Assembly (NCBI GenBank): GCA_000697055.1
Contig: JNDT01001729.1
Span: 1-64,000 of the forward strand
Source: Saksenaea vasiformis B4078
Lineage: Eukaryota; Mucoromycota; Mucoromycetes; Mucorales; Saksenaeaceae
Length of the DNA stretch: 64,000 bases
Direction: 5' to 3'
Positions 22,676 through 34,014 of this stretch are shown here, piece after piece (within the stretch, counting starts at the first letter, position 1; each line of letters begins with the position of its first letter). The position numbers were made by a program, and so were the translations under genes. Under the pieces are notes generated by a model. That model saw only the letters and a list, made by a program, of their open reading frames with translations. It was not told where the DNA came from and ran no database searches.

Positions 22676-25454
22676 ATGAGTTACTGCAATCCAGAAGAAA
22701 AACTATCATCGGACGTAATAGAAAAATTTGCTATGTACGGACGCTTATCTGATGTTTTTTTCTAAAGCCCAGCATATCGTTGTCATCTGACGTTTTCAAC
22801 CAATGCGCACGAGGACTCCACTTTGATGGACGCACTGCCGAGTACCCTGCAATAGATCTTGAACCGGGAAAGGATGGTCTACTAAGGTTTCTCCATGTAT
22901 ATCCATGCGAGAAACCATTCGTGGAATACAAATGCACGAAAACCATCGAAAAGGACAATAGCATGGATAGATTATTGCTTGACGAAAGCTTCCATCATTT
23001 GCCCTCCAAATCGTCACCATACGATGCTGCCGCTGAAGCTAGTTTCAGGGCGCGGACGTACGACCAGGAATCTTCCTCGAGTGGCACGGCTGAGCACACA
23101 GCTTTTTATATTTCGTGCGGAGAAGTAAGAAATCGAGAAGTTTTGAGTAGCACAGCTAATACCACTTGCACCAGATACATCTGTCTCCCGAATGTATCAA
23201 GGGAACTCCCGGTTTCAAACAAGCTATACAAGATGCTTTAAAGGAAGACACTAACAAGAAGAAATATGAAGCACTGCAAACCGTGTTTGGACGGTTTGGG
23301 TATTACTACCCATCGAAGATCTTACTTGGTACTGCAGTTCATGAGCGTGTAACGTGAACTAACAGTTGCTGTTTTTAGGCGGTCTACTTGCTTATAAGAA
23401 TGAGGGTCCACGTATCCGAGACTGGGATTTAGGCGAAAATCGGGATAACGCAATCCAGTCAGTCGTCGACGTAACGGAAAACATTAGAAACGTCATAAGA
23501 AATTGCAGAGATCGGAAAGTCATAGGTATTCTTCATCACATATCTATTACATTTGCTGGATAACTCGATAACAGGAGGCAATCCCGGATTATTTTTCGTG
23601 TATGGGCTAGAGTTCTGGAAAGAGACCATCAGAATCGAACCAGCAATTATCCAGTTGAACAACATCAAGCCAATATATAGCATTCTCGAGGAGAATGAAC
23701 GTGTTCAAGTGCAGGAGGTCTATGGAAAGGCGTCTCGTGATAATATTTTTGTCCGTGACATAGAAAAAGTCCCAGAAGAAGCTTCCAAATTATGTGACGA
23801 GACGTATGAAGATACGAGGATTGACGACTATTGGCTGCAGATGCTGAATCAATGTAACGATAAAGCGATCGATAGTGAGCACGGAAAAGGGAAAAGCGAA
23901 CCTGAACAGGAAGGCATATTTGGCAGCAAAGATACTGGTGATCTCATAGATACAGATACCGATGAGTCCAACTTGGAGCAAGGAACTGCTGGTCATGGAG
24001 ATGACGTTACACAAGAGTTGCATGAAGAGACGCACAGTCATGAAGGCAGTGTAGAAACAGACTACAACGAAGACCCTCCCCCGTATGAAGCTGCAATTGA
24101 GCTTGATGACGAATGGGTTCTAGTCCAACTTGATGAGGAGTATGACCGGCAAATGTATGCGGACAAAGACTACACCGAGGAAATTAAATGGTGCCGAAAA
24201 GCAGCAAATCAGGGAAATAGAGAGGCGCAAATGAAACTTGGAGATATGTACCAATATGGACGGGGCATAAGGCGAGACTACTCTAAAGCAATTGAATGGT
24301 ACAGAAAAGCGGCTGATCGGAATGACGGCGACGCGCTCACCAAGCTTGGAGATATGTATCGCTATGGACGAGGAGTACCTGAAAATCGCAAGGAAGCGAC
24401 TGACTTGTATAAAAAAGCAGCTGACCTGGAACATGGAATTGGGCAATACAGGCTTGGAGATACGTATCGGCGCGAAATCGGTATCGCAGGAAACAGCAGC
24501 AGCGCGAATGAATTGTACGCCAAGGCGGCCAAATGGTGCGAAAATGCAGCTGGCCGAGGAAGTGAAGATGCACAAAGGACGCTTGGAGAAATGTATTATC
24601 GAGGAGTTGGTGTCAAGAAAAACATCCACAAAGCAATCGGGTGGTACAAGAAGGCAGCATATCAAGGAAATGAAGATGCGCAAATCAAACTTGGAGATAT
24701 TTACGTGCAAGCGAAGAAAAACATCGATCAAGCTGTTGAATTGTACGAAAAATGGGCAGACAAAGGGAATAAAGGTGCGCAAATCAGACTTGGAGATATG
24801 TACAGATACGGAAATGGAGTGAAGAAGGACACCAACAAAGCGATTGGATGGTACGAAAAAGCAGCAGAACAAGGAGATGAAGGTGCACAAATCAGAATTG
24901 GAGATATTTACATGCATGAAAAGAAAGACGTCAACAGAGCAACTGAATGGTACGAAAAAGCAGCAGATCAAGAGAATGCATATGCGAAAATCAGAATGAA
25001 AGATGCTTACAGACGGGGAAAGAAAGACACCAACAAAGCAATGGAATGGTACGAAAAATGGGCAGATCAAGGAAACCACGATGCCCAAGTCAGACTAGCG
25101 GATATTTACAGGAATGAAAAAGGAGACATCAACAAAGCCATGGAACTGTACGAAAGATGGGCAGATCAAGGAAATATAGACGCGCAACTCAGACTTGGAG
25201 ATATTTACAGATACGGAGATGCCATGGAGAAAGACATGGATAAGGCAATGGAGTGGTACCAAATAGCAGCGGAACGAGGAAGTACGGATGCACTGATTAA
25301 GCTTGGAGATGTTTACAGAGACGAGAAGAAAGACGTCGGCACAGCGATCAAATTGTACAACAAAGCAGCGGAGAACGGGAATTGGAAAGCGGAATGGAAA
25401 ATCGAGGATCTACCGCAGAAAAAAAATGCAATGGCTAAGATGATGAATTGGTGA
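22676..25454 (+). CDS. MACPF-like domain fused to Sel1-like repeats
   Basis: Exons 22676..22734, 22773..23124, 23175..23328, 23379..23525, 23575..25454; 863 residues. The N-terminal third resembles a MACPF-type domain: GRFGYYYPSKILLGG corresponds to the family G-x-Y/H-y..GG core strand, and FWKETIRIEPAIIQ followed by KPIYSIL resembles the usual W..P..PI..L end. An acidic Ser/Glu linker (about 300-425) leads to twelve Sel1-like repeats of 33 or 36 residues (A-EWY-KAA-QGN-DAQ-KLGD-YRYG pattern) to the C-terminus. Sel1 repeats are TPR-like scaffolds for partner binding. I see no signal peptide, so a cytosolic role is more likely than secretion. Function is unknown. Exon 1 is the least certain part: its 38-nt intron is short, but no in-frame ATG lies upstream of exon 2. 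Confidence 0.72.
24174..25400 (+). repeat. Twelve Sel1-like coding repeats
   Basis: Within the last exon, units of 99 or 108 bp recur, each with a core resembling gaatggtacgaaaaagcagc followed by gcgcaaatcagacttggaga. Units 5-12 are much closer to one another in DNA sequence than units 1-4, which suggests recent expansion at the 3' side. Confidence 0.75.
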
Positions 25455-25509
25455 TGTTATTGAAGTAGTGAATAAATGTCTGCGTTGGAATCAAATGAAT
25501 TCTACGTTT

Positions 25510-27360
25510 GCACATGCTGCTAGAGAAAATAGTACCTACTTGTGGATGACCTGCTAGACCCATCCATAATACTATACAAAGGACAAGCTATAACGTTTAT
25601 TTTCGGTAAAGTATCATCCGAAACGTTAATGATTTCGCAAATTTGATCCAAATCTTGTCGTTTTTGCAAGGCAGATTGAGCTTCATGACCAAGTTCCAAA
25701 ATAACATGCTAAGCAAATGAAGTCAGTTTGATGAAATTTTTCATCATTTTCATCCAACGTCAGTCTTACCTGATAGCAAAACAACAAATCCAAGGTCGAT
25801 TTCAAACCAGCGAAGTCATGAGGAGATCTGGGAAGCGAGAGAATTCGAATTTTTTTTTTTTTCGAAGTATAAGTCATCAATATCTGCCAAGACGTACATA
25901 CAGCCAATAGAGCCTATGGTTGACAAAAAAAAATAGATTCATTTCTGGCACACTGTTTTCTTCAACTTACCAACCCATTCCATGGCAACAATATGGCTGA
26001 ATTTTCTTTCTTGGATTCAGAGTGCGCAGATAAGTCAAGATAGCACCATGTTCTTTGCATGTGCCATAGAGAGAACTATTAAATTGGCGAACTGTCTGCG
26101 TGCATTCACTGGTGATTTCCCCTCTACGTACAAAGCATCGTAAATCACATGTTACTGAGTAACGGCCCAACGTTTTGTTCTTCTTACTCTGCCAATTTGA
26201 TGGGAGTGACTCGAAACAAGAAGTCCAAAATGTCGCAAATCTTCGATGGACAGTGGCTTCCAACCTACTCAATAATAAGAAAAGGTTATTCGCTTTCTGG
26301 CATACAGATATTCAATGATTTTAAGCATACGGTCCGATTGATGATTTCGTTGCTTGGCTCGTAACAATGGCGCTTGTAAGTCATGAATATAGACAAGACA
26401 TTCCTTAAGTGTCAATTCGGACCTATTTGAGGTACAAAAAGGTCGTCGTAAACCTGAACCACCCATCACTACAAATTTACAATTTTGTTGTCACTTGTTC
26501 CAACATTGCCAATGAATTGTCTTCGATCCATGCTTTCGCACTACGGGAAAACATCTTGGAAAAATCTTGCATTTGTTGGTTTTGTAAGTTTTCTCCAAGA
26601 TTATGCAATAGTTAAGATTTTTTCCGTAGTGTTCGAAACTGGTTAAGAAAACGGTCGATTCGTTCATCAAAGTTGCAAGCTGGCAGATACTTGAGCACTT
26701 TGTCAAATTGTGTCCCTTTCATCATGTTCACAATCCCATAAAGACAGAGTCTGAATACAAGAGAAGAGAATGGTGAGGTGATCATGTTCATGAATGTGCG
26801 ATGTAACCCCTCCACCAAACTCGCTGCAAAATTGGTACATTTATGCGAGCAAAAGTAAATCCGAGGAACCAAGAGGTGCATTCAGAAGATCGACAATGCA
26901 TTGGGTCATTTGTAGCTTGATATCCAAAAAATGATTGTCGGGTAAGTCCTTCAAAATCGACTGTTCTTGTTCAGTCCAACGTGTTTCCGTCAGCTAAAAA
27001 AAAAAAAAAAAAAGAAGGGACTAAGACACTAATGCCAGCACTTAAAATGATGAGTATACATACCTTTTCATTAATTTCTTGCTGGGAAACCATTCCAAGA
27101 GCTTGGTGGTGCCTTTTTTCTGCAGTGTCAGAGTTCCAATCATCACTGGTGTCACTGGTGTCACTGGTGTCACTGGTATCATTGGTATCATTCGTATCTC
27201 TCTATCTCTTTCCTAGTCGCACGCCAACACCACTTTCCAACATGGCGGTTGCTTTGTCGCTATAACGCCCCATCAGTTGCAAGCTGTTGGTTGTATACAT
27301 CGAATCAGATAGAAGCAATTGCTTCTTGATCTTTTTAATTGTGTCCCAAAACCTGTTGTT
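25510..27360 (-). CDS. Unidentified multi-exon gene, possibly decaying
   Basis: Several minus-strand blocks have protein-like content and can be joined in phase by short introns (about 41-65 nt): near 27340-27200, 27200-27062, 26995-26890 onto 26828 (weak G|GTTCCT donor), 26600-26520, 26470-26315 onto 26275, 25905-25780, and 25710-25545. Recognisable stretches include LTETRWTEQEQSILKDLP and SLVEGLHRTFMNMITSPF. An in-frame TAG between the first two blocks and stops near 26060 are not explained by clear introns, so my model may be wrong or the gene may be degenerate. A 9-bp repeat near 27140-27190 encodes Ser-Asp-Thr units. I do not recognise the family, and the coordinates are only approximate. 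Confidence 0.35.
27142..27200. repeat. 9-bp tandem repeat (actggtgtc)
   Basis: About six units of actggtgtc and variants (actggtatc, attggtatc). On the minus strand they read as Asp-Thr-Ser units inside the unidentified gene, so the repeat may be a length-variable coding tract. Confidence 0.7.
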
Positions 27361-27905
27361 GAACTTGAGATATCTAGTTAGTAAGTAACAAAATGTAAAA
27401 GGTTAGAAGTCAAGTCAACTAAAACTATATCTATCACTCCATGCCTTTATCACCTTGTCCAGTGCAGCTTACGTAAATTTGACATGAGGCTTCACACATT
27501 TAAAGTTTTTCACCTAACGAATCGATCAGACTTCGAATAGTTCCTTTGCTATCTGGGCAGATAGACAGAGACCATTTCCCAAGGTTGTCAATATTACTTC
27601 CAGCGAACCCATCAAAGGATGGATGTTTCGTACTTTGAAGACACTGATACTCTTACATCTCGTATTGCAGAAGCCTGTAAAATGGTCACTACTGATGAGA
27701 TCCTAGGATAGATTAGGCATTCTTGGTCTCAGCAGTAGATGTCTTGCGGGAGATACCGGTCTGAAGTCTCGAAGAAAAGGTACAATCCTTTCAAATTCAA
27801 TCCCAGATCCTCCAATAATAAAAATTTCAAGCGCAAAAAAAAGTGTGTGCTATCCTACCTTGTCGGGGTTTTCATAATCCTTTTCTACTTCTGCAGACAA
27901 TTCTC

Positions 27906-29369
27906 ATGGCTGACGCACAGCAAGAAGAGCAAAGCTATGAGCAGATGCAATCACTCCAGAACGACAGCCACTCTGTCATTTTAGTGACAGCTGGTTATGA
28001 CAATACCATCCGTTTTTGGGAAGCTCTCAGTGGCATTTGCGCGCGGACTATACAACACGCCGATTCCGTACGTAGTTTCATGTTGTCCTACGAATGCTAG
28101 CGTTCTAAATTGAATTGAAAAGCAAGTCAATCGGTTATGTGTTTCACCCGATAAAACCGTCCTGGCAGCTGCGGGTAAACGAAAACAAGAACTAAATCTT
28201 CATGCCTTTAACACGAGCGAAACGAATTTAGGGAATCACAGCGTCAGGCTTTACGATATTAATAGTTCAAATGGAAACCCGGTAATAGCGTTCAGCGTCA
28301 GAAGAAAAGAAGAAGCATTGATACAGAGCATAGTTTGTTGTCTTTGGCGAACATACAGGAAATGTTATTGCAACAGGCTTCCATGGAGAAGGACGGTGGA
28401 TGTTTACTGCAAGTGAAGACGGACATTTAAAGATCTGGGATACAAGGTAAGTTGCCGAGAAAAAGAAAACAGGATGTAATAAACCAAATTTTTCTTTTTT
28501 CTCTTTATCAGGGCAGGTCGTAACCCTGTTCTGACACGTAACTTTGATAATGGAGCACCTATCAACGATGCTGTGATGCACGCAAATCAAGGTGAACTGA
28601 TTACATGTGATCAAAATGGAAGTGTCAAAATCTGGGACCTGACCGCTCATGCATGTACACATGAACTGGTAAGGGAAACAAAAAATGGGGTTTTGTGGTA
28701 AGCGATGAACCAAAAGAAAATGATATGCTACAGGTGCCCGAAGAAGGTGTACCTATGCGATCCGTCAGCGTAGCCTCAGACGGATCAATGATGGTTGCTG
28801 CCAATAACAAGGTAAGAAACAAAGTAGCAATGATTGAGTTCATTCCGAAAATTAATTAGCATTAGGGCAACTGTTATGTATGGAAAATGAGTAACAACGG
28901 ATCAGTACTATCGGATGTAGAGCCCTTGCATAAATGGTCGGCCCATAACGATTATATCCTACGTTGCGTACTTAGCCCCGACACTAAGTAAGTCATCCCA
29001 CGGGCAGGAAAACAGGTACTCATGCGACGGGGTAAAAAAAAAATCAAGACTACTAGCTACTTGTTCTGCGGACAAGACAATTAAGATTTGGAATACGGAT
29101 AAATTCACGGTAGAGATGGTTTTGACTGGACATCAGCGATGGGTATGGGATTGTGCATTTTCGGCTGATTCAGCCTACTTGGTGTCAGGTAAGAGAAGAG
29201 CACAAAGAGAAATTAAAGATTTAAATTTTTTTTTGTTATGATAGCTTCATCGGATCACGTTGCACGGTTATGGGAATTATCTCAAGGTGAAACGATCCGC
29301 CAGTACAGTGGACACAATAAAGCGGCCGTATGTGTCGCATTGAATGACTTGTCCGTTGGCTATTCATAA
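27906..29369 (+). CDS. LST8: WD40 protein Lst8, TOR complex subunit
   Basis: Nine exons: 27906..28067, 28123..28174, 28232..28281, 28334..28446, 28512..28668, 28734..28811, 28866..28987, 29049..29188, 29245..29369; 332 residues. It begins with about 23 extra residues, then the near-invariant Lst8 start [20 protein letters not shown], and has seven WD repeats (KIWDT, KIWDL, YVWKM, KIWNT, RLWEL). Lst8 binds the TOR kinase domain in TORC1 and TORC2 and supports growth and actin control. The last repeat ([14 protein letters not shown]) closes the propeller. Introns are 49-64 nt. Confidence 0.95.
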
Positions 29370-30180
29370 GCTGGCACATCTGAGATGTTTTAGCTTAGAC
29401 CATCTAAAAAAGGAACTTGGCTTTCTACATCTTTTTTATATTTCATTGTAAAGAGAGAGGAGAAGAAAAGGAAAAAAAAAGGGAAGTTGCTATCTATTCA
29501 AGTTTTTGACTGTGGCTCTGTGTGATGTGTCCTCTTGCCCAAGGCTAGCTATTACAAGAAGGAGGGTACCGCCTCTTTCATAGTTATACGTGCCAAGGTG
29601 CGTACATTTTGAATAACTGTAACCTACGGTCTTATGTCGTGATTGTGGGAATTATGTCTAGAGAACCCGAACAAGCAAAGGTTGTGATATGTATATGACA
29701 AGAATAGCGCAAATTGGTTTGGTTATTCGTGCTTACATATAACTCAAAGAAAACGATGAGAAAGCGCGCTTTTGCTTCGACAGCACGAAGAGGATAGGAA
29801 GGGTAGCAGCAATAGCAACGCATGAAGTACGTGAGTGTAACCTTTGGCTGAGTTAGTAGGGAACCTTAAAGCTCGGTTATTAGGGAGATGAGCGAGAAGG
29901 GACCCTATCGACGTTGAGATCAACCATGACTGACGGCCAATAAGCAAGTTGGACAAGACGAAGAACAAAGGTATATTTCGGAAAGGAAACAGCGAGTGCA
30001 GAGGTCCTCGGTCAGGTGTGGTTGGAAAGCTTTGTAATGATCCAAAAAGCAGAGAAAGACAACATGAAGCTCTCTTGTTGTTACGGTGGATGAATAGCCC
30101 ACGTCTTAGATAAACGCACAAACGACTTCTACGTTGTTCTTAACTATAGTAGATATTCCTAGACGTGCAATTCGTGAAAT
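29370..30180. other. Intergenic region with degenerate element debris
   Basis: 800 bp after LST8. Frames are short and broken. Near 30078-30105 one plus frame reads VVTVDE-stop-PTS, which resembles the DE..TS motif of TnpB-like nucleases with the Tyr codon turned to a stop. This fits the downstream zinc-ribbon fragment being the tail of a decayed copy. Confidence 0.4.
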
Positions 30181-30345
30181 AGACGAGCTTTGCAAAATGT
30201 GATAACTATAGACGGGATCATCTACCATGGTATCCTGGCGTGCAAGGACTGCGGTGTAGCGTGGAATAGGGACGTCAATGCATCCAAAAATATCTACGAA
30301 CATCTTAGATCGATATCGTCGAACGGGAGCAGATCACAGAACTTC
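30181..30345 (+). pseudogene. C-terminal fragment of a TnpB/Fanzor-like (OrfB zinc-ribbon) protein
   Basis: The frame reads IYHGILACKDCGVAWNRD, then VNASKNIYEHLRSI. The CKDC pair is the second half of the OrfB/TnpB zinc ribbon. WNRDVNASKNI matches the RuvC-III motif (R-D-x-N-A-x-x-N-I) that supplies the last catalytic Asp. The first zinc-ribbon half (CxxC) and everything upstream are missing or frameshifted, with a stop just before (TGA at 30175). I therefore call it a remnant of an eukaryotic TnpB-like (Fanzor-type) gene. The frame stays open without a stop through the downstream ADA2 gene. Confidence 0.75.
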
Positions 30346-30645
30346 AGTCGACCAGTGCAGTATCCACAGCCCACTATCTACCATTACAAATGTTTGCCCC
30401 CTCCCCCAGAGGGACTTAGGATTGTTACACTTTGGCAGACAATCACAACGCTAAGAAACTGTTTTGCCGCTAAACCTTTATTTTGCTTGCTGGAGTTATG
30501 GATTGTTGTCTTTCATGCTTTATCACGAATGCCATCGACGCAAAGAGTATTCCAAGCTGGCGCAGGCAATTGCCTCATAATTTTAGTATTCGACTTAGTG
30601 TGTCTCTGCTTCCCCTCTCTTTTACTTGATTTGACCAATCATATT

Positions 30646-32502
30646 ATGAAAGGCCCTGTGACTACGGGTCGTTCAAACCCTTCCGCTTCCAAACTGCCTC
30701 ACTTGCTTTCTCCGCTCTACGAGCACTCGTCCATGACAATTACACATCGACAAAAACCTTCTGGGAACACACTCGGTGCGAGTGCCAGTACCGATTCGGG
30801 ATCGGCACAGGTAGACGACAAAGAACCGCCTAAATACCACTGCGATGCCTGCAACAATGATGTGACCAACACTGTGCACATCCGTTGCGCTGATAAAGAT
30901 TGCCCCGATTTCGACTTGTGCGTTACCTGTTTCTGCAGTGGAGCTGAACCAGTGAACCACAAGACATGGCACGACTATCGTTTGGTGAAGCCTCACAATT
31001 TCCCGATCTTTAGTGAGGATTGGGATGCGGATGAGGAGCTGTTACTGATCGAGGCGGCCGAGAAGAATGGACTGGGGAATTGGCAGGCGATTGCGGAGTA
31101 CGTGGGTACAAAGGACAAGTACGAGTGTGAACAACACTATCTTGATGTCTATGTTTCGAGCCCGCACTGGCCGTTGCCTCGCATGAATCTGACCTTTGAG
31201 ACGAGCGAGAGCGAGTGTCGTGAAAAGAAGCGTCAGCGTCTGGAGAAATCGCGTGGGCTTGCACCACGGAAACCTACAGCGGCTGCCGCGCCGAGCAAGC
31301 CGGTGACAAGTGGACCGGCTTACCATGAAATCCAGGGCTACATGCCGCGTCGGTTTGAATTCGAGACAGAGCATGAAAATGATGCAGAACAAACGGTCAA
31401 AGATATGGTATTCAATGACGACGATACCCAGGAAGAAATCGACCTCAAAGTCATGGTGCTCGACATCTACAATTCGAGACTCGACCGACGAATGGAACGT
31501 AAAAAGATGATCTTTGAACGCGGCTGGCTCGATTTTAAGCGACAGCAAGCCATTGAACGAAAACGACAAAAAGACGAACGCGAGATCTACCAGAAAACAC
31601 GCGTATTCTGTCGACTGCAGACAGCATCGGACTACGAGACCTTGGTACAAGGTCTGATCCATGAACAACATCTACGGGACAGGATTGCCACGCTTCAGGA
31701 GTGGCGTCAGGCAGGCCTGACTTCGCTGCGCCAGGGCGAGCAGTACGAACGCGACAAACAACAGCGATTGGCGCAGCTGAAAACGCTGGCCTCCCTCTCC
31801 AATGATAGACTGAATGCAAGCGCAGCGCTCAGCCAGCGAAACACCTACCGCGCACATATGGCTGCCTTGGCTGCAGGTGGCAGTGGCGCCGGTGCCAGCT
31901 ACTACCGAGAGAAACCCTCCGTTGCCTCGCCGTCGCTATCACAAGCGGTAACTACCAATGGAAGTCTGTCTGGCACGACTAGCGCTGCAGCAGCCTCCGG
32001 TGGAAGAAAACCAGCAAACCCATTGAACATCAGCGATGCCGACGGCGTCCATCTGCTTACAGAAGAAGAACAAGTGCTCTGCTCAACCCTACGCATTATG
32101 CCACGACCCTACTTGGTCATTAAAGACACAATCCTCAAGGAATATGCCAAACAAGGCTACCTCAAACGTCGTCAGGCAAGGCAACTGATTAAAATCGACG
32201 TGAACAAAACCAGTCGAATATACGATTTCTTTGTGGAAAGTGGTTGGATCAAAGCATTTAAAGATCCCTCAGCAACATCATCTGCACCCACACCAGGAAC
32301 ACCAGCTCCTGCTACATCACATACACCAACCCCTGTGGCACCACCCTCCTCCTCCACCCTATCACAACAACCATCACAACCCTCGTCCTCCACCTCTTCG
32401 TCAACCTCATTGCCCTCCTCTCTACCACCACAACCACCAACAGCAACAGCAACAGCGACGACGCCATCCTCAGCTCCATCGGTTCCGACAGATGTTAGCT
32501 AG
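30646..32502 (+). CDS. ADA2: SAGA adaptor protein Ada2
   Basis: A single exon of 618 residues from the chosen ATG. Domains in order: a ZZ zinc finger (CDACNNDVTNTVHIRC, then DFDLCVTCF) near residues 65-110; a SANT/Myb domain (DWDADEELLLIEAAEKNG) near 125-170; the Ada2 central region (ARKPTAAAAPS..YMPRRFEFETEHEN); and a C-terminal SWIRM domain (LRIMPRPYLVIKDTILKEY) around 495-565, followed by a Pro/Ser/Thr tail. Ada2 stimulates the Gcn5 acetyltransferase in SAGA. ATG 30646 or 30733 could be used. The same frame is open upstream to the TnpB-like fragment, but the sequence between them has a random, hydrophobic character and I exclude it. Confidence 0.93.
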   Translation: MKGPVTTGRSNPSASKLPHLLSPLYEHSSMTITHRQKPSGNTLGASASTDSGSAQVDDKEPPKYHCDACNNDVTNTVHIRCADKDCPDFDLCVTCFCSGAEPVNHKTWHDYRLVKPHNFPIFSEDWDADEELLLIEAAEKNGLGNWQAIAEYVGTKDKYECEQHYLDVYVSSPHWPLPRMNLTFETSESECREKKRQRLEKSRGLAPRKPTAAAAPSKPVTSGPAYHEIQGYMPRRFEFETEHENDAEQTVKDMVFNDDDTQEEIDLKVMVLDIYNSRLDRRMERKKMIFERGWLDFKRQQAIERKRQKDEREIYQKTRVFCRLQTASDYETLVQGLIHEQHLRDRIATLQEWRQAGLTSLRQGEQYERDKQQRLAQLKTLASLSNDRLNASAALSQRNTYRAHMAALAAGGSGAGASYYREKPSVASPSLSQAVTTNGSLSGTTSAAAASGGRKPANPLNISDADGVHLLTEEEQVLCSTLRIMPRPYLVIKDTILKEYAKQGYLKRRQARQLIKIDVNKTSRIYDFFVESGWIKAFKDPSATSSAPTPGTPAPATSHTPTPVAPPSSSTLSQQPSQPSSSTSSSTSLPSSLPPQPPTATATATTPSSAPSVPTDVS

Positions 32503-32593
32503 GGATTGTAGCATTTTCTTTTCTTATGTTTTCTTGTTTTTTTTTCTTTTTTCTTTGTTTTAAAAAGGGTTGTTCTTCTTCTTTTCGTTGGAT

Positions 32594-33554
32594 TTATTTA
32601 CAGTACCGATCGGATTTGACCTTTTCTCTACGATCCAGCATAGCTTCTGCAAAACGACCTTCCTGTTTCGCACGTTTCAGTGATTTCGAATCTTCTCTTG
32701 TCATATGGATTCGTCCACCTCCCCAGGATTGGTATTTTTTGCTTATAAAAATTATATATCAGTACCAGTTACTACTGCTACAGTAACCTCGCAAAACTTA
32801 CACATGTTCCAGTTCTGCTTTGCCTGCATTGATTTTTTCTTTCTTCTGTTTCTTTTGCTTATGCTTGAATCGTGCCTGGCAATAGACTCTGAAAGTCTCA
32901 CAAAAGCCCACGTCTTCTGAATCCGCACGCCACTTGAACCCGCCACCAGCAATTTCATCCACCATCAGAAACTTGTTATGTGCGTTTTGAAAAGCAAAGC
33001 CGGCATCTGTAATGGTTGGGCGCCATTCTTCAGAGCCACTAATTGCCTCGCGATCGCATGAAACGATACCCACTTTGTCACTGCTGAGGTATTTTCCATG
33101 GCATGATTTGAATGTGAAGGAGTTGGTCTGACCCACCAGACGCGCACCCACAAACACCTGATTTACAATCAACGGCTCTGTGGCGCTCGTGTTCTCCAAC
33201 GGATATGCTAGCAATCGATGGTCATCATCTACGGTGAGTCCGAGAGGCGGATCACTGGGATGGGTAATAAACACAGGTCCCACAAGATCGTCCAAACCAT
33301 CGGCACGAACCCAACCTTAAGAAAAGCGATTTAGTCTTTTGTTGGAGAATTAAATGTGTTTTTTTTTACCTTGTTCTTCCATGCCGCCGCCTGCCTCACC
33401 GTCATCACGATCGCTACTCTTTCTCTTCTTTTTTCTACAGTCCAATACGTGGGATGAGTCACTCTTATTTTGAAATCGCATGGTTTTTTATTTACTTGCG
33501 ATCTTTCTCTCCTTTAAACGTAAGTTTGCCTTTCTTTGGTGCCTTGTCGCTCAT
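32594..33554 (-). CDS. FRG1-like nucleolar RNA-binding protein
   Basis: Minus-strand exons 33496..33554, 33370..33434, 32802..33315, 32594..32741; 261 residues. The start MSDKAPKKGKLTFKGEKDRK and the following KKKKRK tract form the basic nuclear/nucleolar targeting region. The fascin-like beta-trefoil core occupies exon 3 (SCHGKYLSSDKVGIVSCDRE). The C-terminal FRG1 signature is intact (EDSKSLKRAKQEGRF..LDRREKVKSDRYCK). FRG1 proteins are linked to pre-mRNA splicing and ribosome biogenesis. A shorter start in the second exon (33478) is possible, but the spliced start fits the family better. The gene is convergent with ADA2, only 92 bp apart. Confidence 0.93.
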
Positions 33555-34014
33555 GACAAAAAGATCGTACAGCCAAACACCCAGTCGAGAGAAGTCAGAG
33601 CACAAAAGCTCCCAAAAAGTTCAAAAGTCAAATTGAGAACAAACTCCGCCACGCTGCCTGGAGGATTTCTGCAGTTCATTAGAATCCCTTGAAGTGTGTA
33701 ATTTACACCATTGAACTTAAACCAACAACCTAACTGTTCACTATCATCCAGGATGCAATCCTGGTTATACCAGAGCTATTTCAGAGAACACATAGGGATG
33801 CTTGGTTTTGATTTGCCTGTCGCTTTGCTTGAGATTTGCCATGTTTTTGTTGTTGTTACGTTTTCGAGACGTTCTCCCAATAGCATTTCATGTCACTAGG
33901 TGTGTTTCCAACGCAGTAACAGAATTCTTCGCACCGCATCGTGTGTCGGCGCCCTTTCTTTTACTATTATTTTCCTTTTTTATTTTTTTCTGTACACAAA
34001 AGATGTATCTAATT
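33555..34014. other. Intergenic region, tandem minus-strand genes
   Basis: 460 bp between the uL24m stop and the FRG1 start. It should hold the FRG1 promoter and the uL24m 3' end. No coding frame is convincing. Confidence 0.45.

Noticed and set aside
24120..25088. 322-codon open frame on the minus strand
   Set aside because: It is antisense to the Sel1 repeats. The long frame is a by-product of the repeated codon pattern and its translation (Phe/Cys/Val-rich) has no domain.
30190..30645. N-terminal extension of Ada2 as real protein
   Set aside because: It starts with a TnpB-like fragment and continues as random hydrophobic sequence without conservation to Ada2. Kept only as a finding, not as part of the CDS.
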